Positions 1 through 5,940 of a DNA stretch of 7,027 bases are shown here, in pieces (the stretch's first letter is position 1; each line of letters begins with the position of its first letter). Under the pieces are notes generated by a model. It did not search any database. It was given only the letters and a program-made list of their open reading frames with translations, and was not told the DNA's origin. The translations under genes and the position numbers were made by a program. Source of the stretch: Candidatus Hydrothermarchaeota archaeon (GTDB taxonomy: Archaea; Hydrothermarchaeota; Hydrothermarchaeia; Hydrothermarchaeales; BMS3B); the NCBI GenBank assembly GCA_015521945.1, contig WANG01000070.1:1-7027 (forward strand), in the 5' to 3' direction.

Positions 1-2
1 CC

Positions 3-296
3 AACTTCAAGCCGGTAAAGCCCGGCACAGACGGAGGAGTCACGCCCTTGGGCGAGGCTGCAGGCGTGGCGGGGGCGCTCCTCGTGGCTCTGCTTGGTGG
101 TGCTGCGGGAGTGGCGCCCCTCTCCGTGAGCCTGGCGGCGGGGGTTGCTGGTGGGATAATCGGGTTCAACGTTGACAGCCTGCTGGGTGCCACCCTTGAG
201 AGGCGCAGGGTGCTGGAGAACACGGGGGTGAACCTGCTCTCAAGCTTCGCTGGAGGCATGGTGGGCTCGGCGGCTGCACTGGTGCTCCTGCGATAG
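3..296 (+). CDS. DUF92/TMEM19-family integral membrane protein, C-terminal part (5' end outside window)
   Basis: The reading frame is open from the window edge and ends with TAG at 294-296, giving the last 97 residues. It begins NFKPVKPGTDGGVTPLGE, which matches the conserved loop of the DUF92 family (COG1836, TMEM19-like), followed by Gly/Ala/Leu/Val-rich hydrophobic stretches. It also has the family's late motif (GFNVDSLLGATLE), then an Asn-containing segment (NTGVNLLSS) and a last hydrophobic helix. At least three membrane segments are visible. The family is membrane-embedded; its plant member VTE6 is a phytyl-phosphate kinase, so a role on a polyprenyl phosphate is possible, but that is inference. 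A TTG at 48 is inside the conserved loop and is not the real start. The gene ends 32 bases before the lipoyl operon, and its stop codon abuts that operon's TATA box, so the two are probably separate units. Confidence 0.85.
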   Translation, partial: NFKPVKPGTDGGVTPLGEAAGVAGALLVALLGGAAGVAPLSVSLAAGVAGGIIGFNVDSLLGATLERRRVLENTGVNLLSSFAGGMVGSAAALVLLR

Positions 297-305
297 ATAT
301 TTATC
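297..305 (+). promoter_or_regulatory. Predicted archaeal TATA box of the lipoyl-assembly operon
   Basis: The segment reads TATTTATC at 298-305, the only AT-rich patch in this GC-rich neighbourhood. Its centre is about 27 bases before the ATG at 329, so transcription would begin at or within a base or two of the start codon. No Shine-Dalgarno sequence precedes the ATG (CCCAGCATCCTGGC), which agrees with a leaderless transcript. It directly follows the stop codon of the DUF92 gene. Predicted by pattern and spacing only. Confidence 0.55.
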
Positions 306-328
306 TTCCCGCCGCCCAGCATCCTGGC

Positions 329-1294
329 ATGGATGAAGAGCTTCTCAGCATGCCCCTTGATGAGCTCCTCTCCAGAGCCTGGGAGCTCAGGAAGAGGAAC
401 TTTCCTGACGTGCTCCACCTGTCGGCACCGTCCCTGAAGAGGTACATCTCGGGCAGGTACTCCAACACACCCTCCCGCTTTGTCAGCGTGAGCGTGACCG
501 GCGGGGAGTGCGCCCTGAGATGCAAGCACTGCGGGGGCAGGCTGCTGGAGAGCATGCACCAGGTGAGCTCCCCAGAGGAGCTGGTCAGGCTGGGTGAGAG
601 GCTGGTGAAGAGGGGCGGAAAGGGTGTGCTCGTGAGCGGGGGCGCCGATGCAAGGGGGTGTGTGCCCCTGCGCAGGTTTGCCGGGGCTATGAGGGAGCTC
701 AGGAGGATGGGGCTCAGGGTGATAGTGCACTCGGGCATAGTGGGGGAGGAGGATGTGGATGCCCTGAGGCGGGCTGGGGTTGAGCAGGTGCTGCTGGACG
801 TCATAGGCTCGGAGGAGACCGCAAGGGAGGTGTACCACCTGAAGGCTGAGCCTGAAGACTACCTGCGCAGCATGCGGCTGCTGCGGGAGGCGGGGATAAG
901 GATAGCGCCCCACGTGGTGGTGGGGCTGCACGGCGGCAGGGTGGTGGGCGAGTACCGTGCCCTTGAGATGATCGCCGAAGCCGGGGCGGAGGCGGTTGTG
1001 GTCGTGGCGCTCTCCCCAATGCCGGGCACCGCCTACGAGGGGGTAGAGCCCCCCGCACCCGAGGAGGTGGCGAGGGTGGTGGGGGTTGCCAGACTGCTAA
1101 ACCCGGAGGCGGCTCTCAGCCTGGGGTGCGCGAGAGCTCCAGGAGACAAGCTCAGGATTGAGCGCCTCGCCGTGGATGCGGGGGTGAACACCATCGCCTA
1201 CCCGACGGAGGAGGCGGTGGAGCATGCGGAGCGCAGGGGGCTGAGGCCGGTTTTCTCGGAGCTGTGCTGCACGCTGGTGCATGAGGATGGGTGA
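329..1294 (+). CDS. Radical SAM protein, COG1856 (biotin synthase-like) type; probable one half of a LipS1/LipS2 lipoyl synthase
   Basis: 321 residues. The radical SAM cluster motif CxxxCxxC is at C61, C65 and C68 (CALRCKHC), followed by VLVSGGADARG (about 100-110) and the LLDVIG and REVYH motifs (about 155-170) that I associate with COG1856. Three further cysteines sit near the C terminus (C267 in SLGCAR, then C313 and C314 in ELCC) and could hold an auxiliary iron-sulfur cluster; that is inference. In Thermococcus two biotin synthase-like radical SAM proteins together insert the two sulfurs of lipoyl, and the neighbours here (ligase, lipoyl carrier, second radical SAM) fit that role. I cannot tell whether this is LipS1 or LipS2. 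The ATG at 329 is chosen because the TATA box is correctly spaced for it. The gene overlaps the ligase gene by 14 bases. A different substrate for this BioB-like enzyme is possible but less likely in this context. Confidence 0.85.
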   Translation: MDEELLSMPLDELLSRAWELRKRNFPDVLHLSAPSLKRYISGRYSNTPSRFVSVSVTGGECALRCKHCGGRLLESMHQVSSPEELVRLGERLVKRGGKGVLVSGGADARGCVPLRRFAGAMRELRRMGLRVIVHSGIVGEEDVDALRRAGVEQVLLDVIGSEETAREVYHLKAEPEDYLRSMRLLREAGIRIAPHVVVGLHGGRVVGEYRALEMIAEAGAEAVVVVALSPMPGTAYEGVEPPAPEEVARVVGVARLLNPEAALSLGCARAPGDKLRIERLAVDAGVNTIAYPTEEAVEHAERRGLRPVFSELCCTLVHEDG

Positions 1295-2282
1295 GTTCAG
1301 GCTGCTTGAGCTGGGGTACATGGGGTGGAAGCAGAGCCAGCTGGTGTACCACGCTCTGGCGGAGATGGGCGCCGGTGGTGTGGTGCTGCAGAGGAGCGCC
1401 CACACCTACTTCTGCTTGGGGATGTTCAGCCCCCTGGAGGACCTGGACCTGGGGTTTGTGAGGCGCAGGGGGGTGCCCCTCTTCCGCCGTGCCATCGGAG
1501 GCGGGACGGTGCTCTTAGACAGGGAGCAGCTCTTCTACCACGTGGTGGTGCCCAGGGACAGCGAGCTCGCCCCGGTGAGAACCTCCACCCTCTACCGCAG
1601 GTTCCTGAAGCCAGTGATTCAGACGTACGGGGAGCTCGGGGTTAAAGCCACCTACAGACCCGCGAGCGACATAGTGGCGGAGGGGAGGAAGGTCTCCGGC
1701 AACGGGGCGGGGGTGGTTGGTGATTGCCTGGTGCTCAGCGGCAGCATGCTGCTGGACTTCAACTTTGAGCTCATGGCAGGGGCTCTCAACCTGCCCGCGC
1801 ACCTCAGGCAAAGGGCTCTTGAGCTGATGCGGGAGAGGCTGGGCACCCTCAGGATGATGGTAGAGGAGGTGGATGTGCATGAGTTGCAGGAGGTGCTCGC
1901 CGGCAGGTTTGAGGACCTCTTCGGGGGGCTTGAGGCGGGAGGGCTGAGCCTTGAGCTGCTCAGGGAGATGCGCAGGATTGAGCCGAGGTACACGAGCCAC
2001 GAGTGGCTTCGCCAGGGCAGGAAGAGCAACGGGCTCCTGAAGATAGCGGAGGGGTGCTACTTGGTTCACCTCAGGCTCGGTGGGGTTGAGCTCAGCGCGG
2101 AGCTGCACGAGGGCGTGGTGAGGCGGGTGAGAGTGCAGGGCGAGGAGGGCAGGATGAGGGAGCTGGAGGACGCCCTTGAGGGGTGCAGGGCTGAGAGGCA
2201 GAAAATCTTAAATATCCTCGCCGAGAGGTTAGGGTGTGCCGATGATGTGGTGCGAGCCGCACAGGCGCTTTCAGGAGGATGA
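1281..2282 (+). CDS. lpl: Lipoate-protein ligase (LplA-like, with fused C-terminal accessory domain)
   Basis: 333 residues. The first part (about 1-225) is a biotin/lipoate ligase catalytic domain (PF03099 type). It carries RRAIGGG at 69-75, the acyl-adenylate binding loop, LFYHVVVP at 84-91, and GRKVSGNG at 135-142 with the expected catalytic Lys137, followed by GSMLLD. The C-terminal part (about 235-333) has EWLRQGRK and LKIAEGCYLVHLRL, resembling the accessory domain (LplB/Lip_prot_lig_C) that many archaea encode as a separate gene; here it is fused, as in the sLpl(AB) type. The enzyme would use ATP to activate octanoate or lipoate and attach it to a carrier lysine, most likely that of the GcvH-like protein encoded next. 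The start at 1281 overlaps the upstream gene; an ATG six bases later (1287) is at least as good because GGTG lies seven bases before it. The stop is three bases before the next gene. Confidence 0.9.
   Translation: MRMGEFRLLELGYMGWKQSQLVYHALAEMGAGGVVLQRSAHTYFCLGMFSPLEDLDLGFVRRRGVPLFRRAIGGGTVLLDREQLFYHVVVPRDSELAPVRTSTLYRRFLKPVIQTYGELGVKATYRPASDIVAEGRKVSGNGAGVVGDCLVLSGSMLLDFNFELMAGALNLPAHLRQRALELMRERLGTLRMMVEEVDVHELQEVLAGRFEDLFGGLEAGGLSLELLREMRRIEPRYTSHEWLRQGRKSNGLLKIAEGCYLVHLRLGGVELSAELHEGVVRRVRVQGEEGRMRELEDALEGCRAERQKILNILAERLGCADDVVRAAQALSGG
2273..2278 (+). promoter_or_regulatory. Ribosome binding site of the GcvH-like gene
   Basis: A full AGGAGG lies seven bases before the ATG at 2286 and inside the last codons of the ligase gene, whose TGA is at 2280-2282. 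It fixes the start of the carrier gene and indicates reinitiation or coupled translation in the operon. The operon's first gene has no such site. Confidence 0.75.
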
Positions 2283-2285
2283 GGG

Positions 2286-2741
2286 ATGAAGAGCGAGGCA
2301 GAGCAGGTGCTCAGGGTTGGTGATTATGAGTTTCCCCTTGACAGGTACTACTGCTCCTACAGGAACTCCCACCTGTGGCTCAGGATGCTGGATGACACCA
2401 CCGCAGAGATAGGGGTGGATGCGTTTCTGAGCGAGACCGCCGGCAGGTTTAGCTACCTGAGCGTTGGCTCGGAGAGGCTTGAGAGGGGCAGGAACTTTGC
2501 CACCATTGAGTCGGCGAAGTTCGTGAGCAGGCTTCCAGCCCCTGTGAGCGGGGAGGTGGTGGAGCTCAACGCCGAGGTTGTGAGCAACCCCTCCAGGATA
2601 AACGAGGCGCCCTATCACTCCTGGATTGTCAGGGTGAGGCTGAGCTCCCCGGAGGAGCTGGAGGGGGAGCACATGCTGAGGGATGCAGAGAGGCTAAGGG
2701 CGTGGATTGAGAGGGAGATTGAGAGGCTGGAGGAGGAGTAG
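2286..2741 (+). CDS. GcvH-like lipoyl carrier protein
   Basis: 151 residues. The core matches the lipoyl domain of glycine cleavage H proteins: SHLWLR (28-33, equivalent to HEW), AEIGVDAF (40-47), ATIESAK (72-78) with Lys78 as the predicted lipoylation site, LPAPVSGEVVELN (83-95), and NPSRINEAPYHSWIV (101-115). The C terminus is a charged, probably helical segment (EREIERLEEE). It is longer than a typical H protein (about 125-130) because of an N-terminal extension of about 25 residues containing FPLDRYYC; from memory this arrangement recalls GcvH-like or LbpA-type carriers of archaea and sulfur oxidisers, but I cannot verify subfamily. Placed between the ligase and the second radical SAM gene, it is the obvious substrate for both. 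No gcvP, gcvT or heterodisulfide-reductase-like gene is in view, so its metabolic partner is unknown. It has a strong ribosome binding site, and its stop is one base before the next start. Confidence 0.85.
   Translation: MKSEAEQVLRVGDYEFPLDRYYCSYRNSHLWLRMLDDTTAEIGVDAFLSETAGRFSYLSVGSERLERGRNFATIESAKFVSRLPAPVSGEVVELNAEVVSNPSRINEAPYHSWIVRVRLSSPEELEGEHMLRDAERLRAWIEREIERLEEE
2731..2738 (+). promoter_or_regulatory. Ribosome binding site deciding the GTG start of the second radical SAM gene
   Basis: AGGAGGAG lies in the last codons of the GcvH-like gene, with the AGGAGG core six bases before the GTG at 2743. This supports GTG 2743 over the upstream in-frame TTG at 2707, which would add an Arg-rich, unconserved stretch that is only the out-of-frame reading of the carrier gene's Glu/Arg-rich end. 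Confidence 0.7.
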
Positions 2742-2742
2742 G

Positions 2743-3759
2743 GTGGAGAGCCCTGAATACGTGCAGACCTCAACCGCAGGTGCGATTACCTTAGGGCTGA
2801 TGAAGGGCAGGTTCTACCGCGGCGCCAAGCTCAGGGCGCTCAACCTGCTCCTGACCTACCGGGATGGGTGCACTGGGGGGTGCGCCTACTGCGGGCTTTC
2901 CCGCAGACGTGTGGCGGGGGACAGCTTCATCAGGGTTGAGTGGCCCACCTATGCTGTGGATGAGATTCTGGAGAGACTGGAGGGAAGGGAGGTGGAGAGG
3001 GTGTGCATCTCCATGATAACCCACCCCAGAGCCTACGGTGATACCCTCACCTTGGTGGAGAGGTTCAGCGCCGAGGGCGGGCTGCCGGTTTCTGTGCTCG
3101 CCTCCCCCATGCTCATACGCTCCCCGGAGCAGCTTGATGCCCTGAAGCTGGCGGGCGCCGACATGTGCGGCATCGCCGTGGACTGCGCCACTCCGGAGCT
3201 TTTTGAGAGGCTGCGGGGCAGGGGAGCTGGAAGCGGGCACCGGTGGGAGCAGTACTGGAGGGTTGCGGAGTGGGCGGTGGAGTGCTTCGGCAGGTACAAC
3301 GTGAGCGTCCACCTGATTGTGGGGCTGGGGGAGACGGAGGAGGAGATGCTGCGCACGGTGCAGCGTGCCTACGACCTGGGTGCGGAGGCTCACCTCTTCG
3401 CCTTCTACCCCGAGCCGGGGTCGCCCATGCAGGAGCACCCCAGGGTGTCCTTGGAGCAGTACAGGAGGGTGCAGCTCGCCAGGTACCTGATACACACCCG
3501 CCTCGCCAGGGTGGAGCAGATGAGCTTCTCACCCTCGGGGAGGCTGCTGGGCTTCGGGGTGGATGGCGAGACCCTCCTCAGGGTCGTGGAGGATGGGAGG
3601 GCGTTCATGACCTCGGGGTGCAGGGGGAGGGATGGCGAGGTTGCCTGCAACCGCCCCTACGGGAACGAGCGTCCCGGGGAGGAGCAGCTCAGGAACTACC
3701 CCTTCAGGCCAGAGCGGGAGGACATAGAGGGGATAAAGCGCTCCCTGGGGATGGCTTAG
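2743..3759 (+). CDS. Radical SAM protein, COG2516 (biotin synthase-related) type; probable other half of a LipS1/LipS2 lipoyl synthase
   Basis: 338 residues from the GTG start. The N terminus (TAGAITLGLMKGRFYRGA, then LNLLLTYRDGC) leads into the CxxxCxxC motif at C43, C47 and C50 (CTGGCAYC). A TIM-barrel domain follows with VHLIVGLGET at 189-198 and FAFYPEPGSPM at 219-229. The C-terminal region has two spaced cysteines, C293 in TSGC and C302 in ACNRPYGNE, in a well-marked Gly/Asn/Pro-rich motif that may bind an auxiliary cluster, which lipoyl synthases need as sulfur donor; this is inference. With the COG1856-type enzyme at the operon start it would convert octanoyl-carrier to lipoyl-carrier. 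Which partner is LipS1 or LipS2 is not resolved. It is the last gene of the operon and converges with argC, with three bases between stop codons, leaving no room for a terminator between them. Confidence 0.85.
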   Translation: MESPEYVQTSTAGAITLGLMKGRFYRGAKLRALNLLLTYRDGCTGGCAYCGLSRRRVAGDSFIRVEWPTYAVDEILERLEGREVERVCISMITHPRAYGDTLTLVERFSAEGGLPVSVLASPMLIRSPEQLDALKLAGADMCGIAVDCATPELFERLRGRGAGSGHRWEQYWRVAEWAVECFGRYNVSVHLIVGLGETEEEMLRTVQRAYDLGAEAHLFAFYPEPGSPMQEHPRVSLEQYRRVQLARYLIHTRLARVEQMSFSPSGRLLGFGVDGETLLRVVEDGRAFMTSGCRGRDGEVACNRPYGNERPGEEQLRNYPFRPEREDIEGIKRSLGMA

Positions 3760-3762
3760 CTT

Positions 3763-4788
3763 CTACGGGTGCGGGGCTATCAGCTCAAGCCCCAGGCGCT
3801 CGTCCAGCCCGAGCATTATGTTCATGTTCTGCACCGCCTGCCCAGAGGCGCCCTTGCAGAGGTTGTCTATGGCAGAGACCACCACCAGCCTGCGGCGCTC
3901 CGCATCCACTCCGAAGCCGCCTATGTCAATGTAGTTGGTGCCCCGAACGGCGCTCAGCCGGGGTATCTCCCCGACCTCAAGCACACGAACGAAGGGCTCG
4001 CCCCCGTAGAACCTGCGGAAGACCTCCCGCACCTCATGCTCCCCGATCTCCTGCTTAAGGGTGCAGTGGTGGGTTGAGGTGAGGCCGCGTATCACGGGCA
4101 CCAGATGGGGGACGAAGCTGAGCCTTATGCTGCCCGCGTACTTGGACAGCTCCTGCTCTATCTCGGGCAGGTGCTGGTGGGAGGTTATCCTGTAGGGCAG
4201 CACGCTCTCCTGGGTTTCGGGGAAGTGGGTGCTCTTCTTCGGCTCGGCTCCCGCCCCCGAGACCCCGCTCTTCGCATCCGCGACTATGAAGTCCTCCACA
4301 ATTCCCGCCTTTAGCAGGGGCACAAGCGCCAGGATTATCGCCGTGGGGTAGCATCCGGGGTTGGCGACCAGGCGGGCGTGCCTGATTTTGTCCCTGTGGA
4401 GCTCGGGCAGACCGTAAACCCCCCTGAGCTCGGGTGCCCTGTGCACCCGGCGGTAGTACCTTTCGTACACCTCGGGCTGCTCAAACCTGAAGTCCCCGCT
4501 CAGGTCTATGACCCTCAGCCCCACCTCCACGAGCTCGGGCACGAGCTCCATGCTGACCCCGTGGGGGGTGGCGCAGAAAACCAGGTCGCACTCCTCAAGC
4601 CCCTCCGTGGTACCTGAGAACTCAAGCTCGCTCAGCCCCCTCAGGTGGGGGTGCACGGTGTGCAGCTTCCTTCCAGCGTGCCTTCTGGAGGTGGCACACG
4701 CAACCTCCACCTCTGGATGCCTGAGAAGAAGCCGCAGCAGCTCACCGCCGGTGTAGCCAGAGGCTCCAGCAATGCCCACGCTGCGCAT
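3763..4788 (-). CDS. argC: N-acetyl-gamma-glutamyl-phosphate reductase (ArgC; possibly LysY)
   Basis: 341 residues, the usual family length. It has the N-terminal NADP-binding loop GASGYTGGELLRLL at 8-21, HPHLRG at 46-51, DLSGDFR at 95-101, the active-site motif NPGCYPT at 143-149 with catalytic Cys146, and SGVSGAG at 174-180. SHQHLPEIEQ follows, with the likely catalytic His206, and the C-terminal NLCKGASGQAVQNMN is typical of ArgC. The enzyme reduces N-acetylglutamyl-5-phosphate to the semialdehyde in arginine synthesis; in some archaea the same enzyme also or instead serves the LysW-dependent lysine route, and sequence alone does not decide. It is transcribed alone here, away from other arg genes. 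The ATG start at 4788 is supported by the immediate GIAGASG start of the fold and by a TATA box about 27 bases upstream. Composition is GC-rich like the lipoyl operon. Confidence 0.95.
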   Translation of the reverse strand: MRSVGIAGASGYTGGELLRLLLRHPEVEVACATSRRHAGRKLHTVHPHLRGLSELEFSGTTEGLEECDLVFCATPHGVSMELVPELVEVGLRVIDLSGDFRFEQPEVYERYYRRVHRAPELRGVYGLPELHRDKIRHARLVANPGCYPTAIILALVPLLKAGIVEDFIVADAKSGVSGAGAEPKKSTHFPETQESVLPYRITSHQHLPEIEQELSKYAGSIRLSFVPHLVPVIRGLTSTHHCTLKQEIGEHEVREVFRRFYGGEPFVRVLEVGEIPRLSAVRGTNYIDIGGFGVDAERRRLVVVSAIDNLCKGASGQAVQNMNIMLGLDERLGLELIAPHP

Positions 4789-4810
4789 GAAGTATTACCT
4801 GAGTCGGTGA

Positions 4811-4818
4811 GATATAAA
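4811..4818 (-). promoter_or_regulatory. Predicted archaeal TATA box of argC
   Basis: On the minus strand this reads TTTATATC, centred about 26-27 bases upstream of the argC ATG, so the predicted transcription start coincides with the start codon. An AGGT at 4797-4800, eight bases before the ATG, would resemble a ribosome binding site but would lie upstream of the predicted transcription start. Confidence 0.6.
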
Positions 4819-4824
4819 GGTTAG

Positions 4825-4846
4825 CCCGGGGCGTATGTGCTCCGGG
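4825..4846. repeat. Short GC-rich hairpin between argC and the AT-rich block
   Basis: CCCGGGGC (4825-4832) pairs with GCTCCGGG (4839-4846) over eight base pairs with one G-T wobble and a six-base loop (GTATGT). It lies between the end of the minus-strand membrane-protein gene (stop at 4882) and the argC TATA box. Read on the minus strand it is followed by CTAACCTTTATA, a weak pyrimidine run, so it may end the low-GC operon before argC begins. It could equally be a regulatory element for argC. Structure is seen directly; function is inferred. Confidence 0.45.
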
Positions 4847-4881
4847 TTTAAATGGTTCACCGCACAGAAAGAACTGATGTA

Positions 4882-5940
4882 TCACGCCTTTAAAAACACA
4901 GCTTTAAGGATAAATGACAGTACTGGTGTTATCATGCTGGCAAGTACCTTAAATATCATATTAATGTTCACAGGGAAGGTTTTAACATTGGAAACCTGAG
5001 TTTCTAAGAGCTGCAGTGCTTGGATGTAAGCAATTAAGCTCTCTAAATTCTCCTTATCAGGCTTATTTTTCGTATTGAATATTATTTTTTCAAGCGTATC
5101 AATATTTTGTTGCAGAGATGTATTAATCTTTCTAATTTTAAGCTCTTTTTCCCATTTTATAATATCGTGCATCTTCTTTAGTGGATATATAAATCTCAGA
5201 AGAATTACAATTACAACCACTATCACAAATAATGCGCCAAGAAACAGTGCCATTACTCCAAGCATTAGCAATGGCATCGCAACTGCTCCCACGATTCCTG
5301 CAACAATGCTCCCGAATAGGGCTAAGTCTTTTACAATCGGCTCCAATCCACTGCTCTGAATATCACCAACCTTTACCCTAATCACAGGCCTGGTAAATTC
5401 CTTGATATTGAGAAGTTTTAGTATATTTGGTGGCTGTCTACCGAGTCTGAGTGGACGCTCTTTTGGATTTGTTCCATAAACCCACAGATATTCATGCATA
5501 AGAATCCAACCACCATAAGTTATGATTACTCCAAGGGGGAAGAGTATAAACAGCATGAACAGCATATACAAAACTGTGCCAAAATTAGCCAAAAAATAAT
5601 TGCCATATATAATATAGTGGAATAATATGGCAAACATACCAGTAAATATACCTATTTTAAATGGCAACGTCCTATTTATACTTTCTTCAAGCTGTCTCTG
5701 CCACTCATACAACTCTTCAGTATCATCTACAATTTCTTCCAGCCGTAAATGCAAACTTAGAAGTTTGTTGCGGACAGAAAAACCTCCAGCCGCCGATAAT
5801 CCCAGAAATAAACTGGCAAGGATGATAATGTAGTTTGTCCATAGAGACATCCCAAATACCATACCAGCCAAACACAATAGAAGATACGGGAAGACACATA
5901 ATATAATCCCAATACCCGAGGGGGTAACATTCTTTATCAT
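4882..5940 (-). CDS. Multi-pass membrane protein of unknown function, coupled to a nucleotidyltransferase gene
   Basis: 352 residues, not recognised as a known family. Hydrophobic segments lie at about 9-30, 35-55, 93-113, 119-145, a long stretch at 205-250 (probably two helices) and 326-350, about seven in all. Between them are two charged, helical and probably coiled-coil stretches: about 56-92 (LEEIVDDTEELYEWQRQLEE) and about 255-320 (rich in Lys, Glu, Leu and Gln). A loop at about 150-205 contains TNPKERPLRLGRQPPN. No signal peptide, catalytic motif or cysteine pattern is obvious. Codons are AT-rich, unlike the genes to the left. The ATG overlaps the upstream nucleotidyltransferase stop (ATGA, 5937-5940), and a GAGG lies four bases before it, so the two are translationally coupled and probably act together. 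A transporter, sensor or membrane effector are all possible; I do not assign a function. Confidence 0.75.
   Translation of the reverse strand: MIKNVTPSGIGIILCVFPYLLLCLAGMVFGMSLWTNYIIILASLFLGLSAAGGFSVRNKLLSLHLRLEEIVDDTEELYEWQRQLEESINRTLPFKIGIFTGMFAILFHYIIYGNYFLANFGTVLYMLFMLFILFPLGVIITYGGWILMHEYLWVYGTNPKERPLRLGRQPPNILKLLNIKEFTRPVIRVKVGDIQSSGLEPIVKDLALFGSIVAGIVGAVAMPLLMLGVMALFLGALFVIVVVIVILLRFIYPLKKMHDIIKWEKELKIRKINTSLQQNIDTLEKIIFNTKNKPDKENLESLIAYIQALQLLETQVSNVKTFPVNINMIFKVLASMITPVLSFILKAVFLKA

Noticed and set aside
801..2108. Long minus-strand reading frames opposite the lipoyl operon (for example 801-1058, 1515-2108)
   Set aside because: They are Pro/Ala/Ser/Arg- or His-rich products of GC-rich codon shadows, have no recognisable domain, and lie wholly opposite well-supported genes.
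2707..2742. TTG start at 2707 for the second radical SAM gene
   Set aside because: It adds an Arg-rich stretch within the carrier gene's coding sequence. GTG at 2743 has AGGAGG at six bases' spacing and directly precedes the conserved N terminus.
2791..4058. Open frames of 234 codons (2791-3495, minus) and 271 codons (3243-4058, plus)
   Set aside because: Both overlap the second radical SAM gene, and the second also runs into argC. Their translations are low-complexity and lack family motifs.
4789..4881. tRNA or attachment site at the composition boundary (GGTTCACC near 4855)
   Set aside because: No cloverleaf can be folded around it, and I found no matching direct repeat on the right side of the AT-rich block.
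4882..5940. HEPN-type toxin partner for the nucleotidyltransferase
   Set aside because: The partner is a multi-pass membrane protein with no RxxxxH motif; it is not a HEPN protein.
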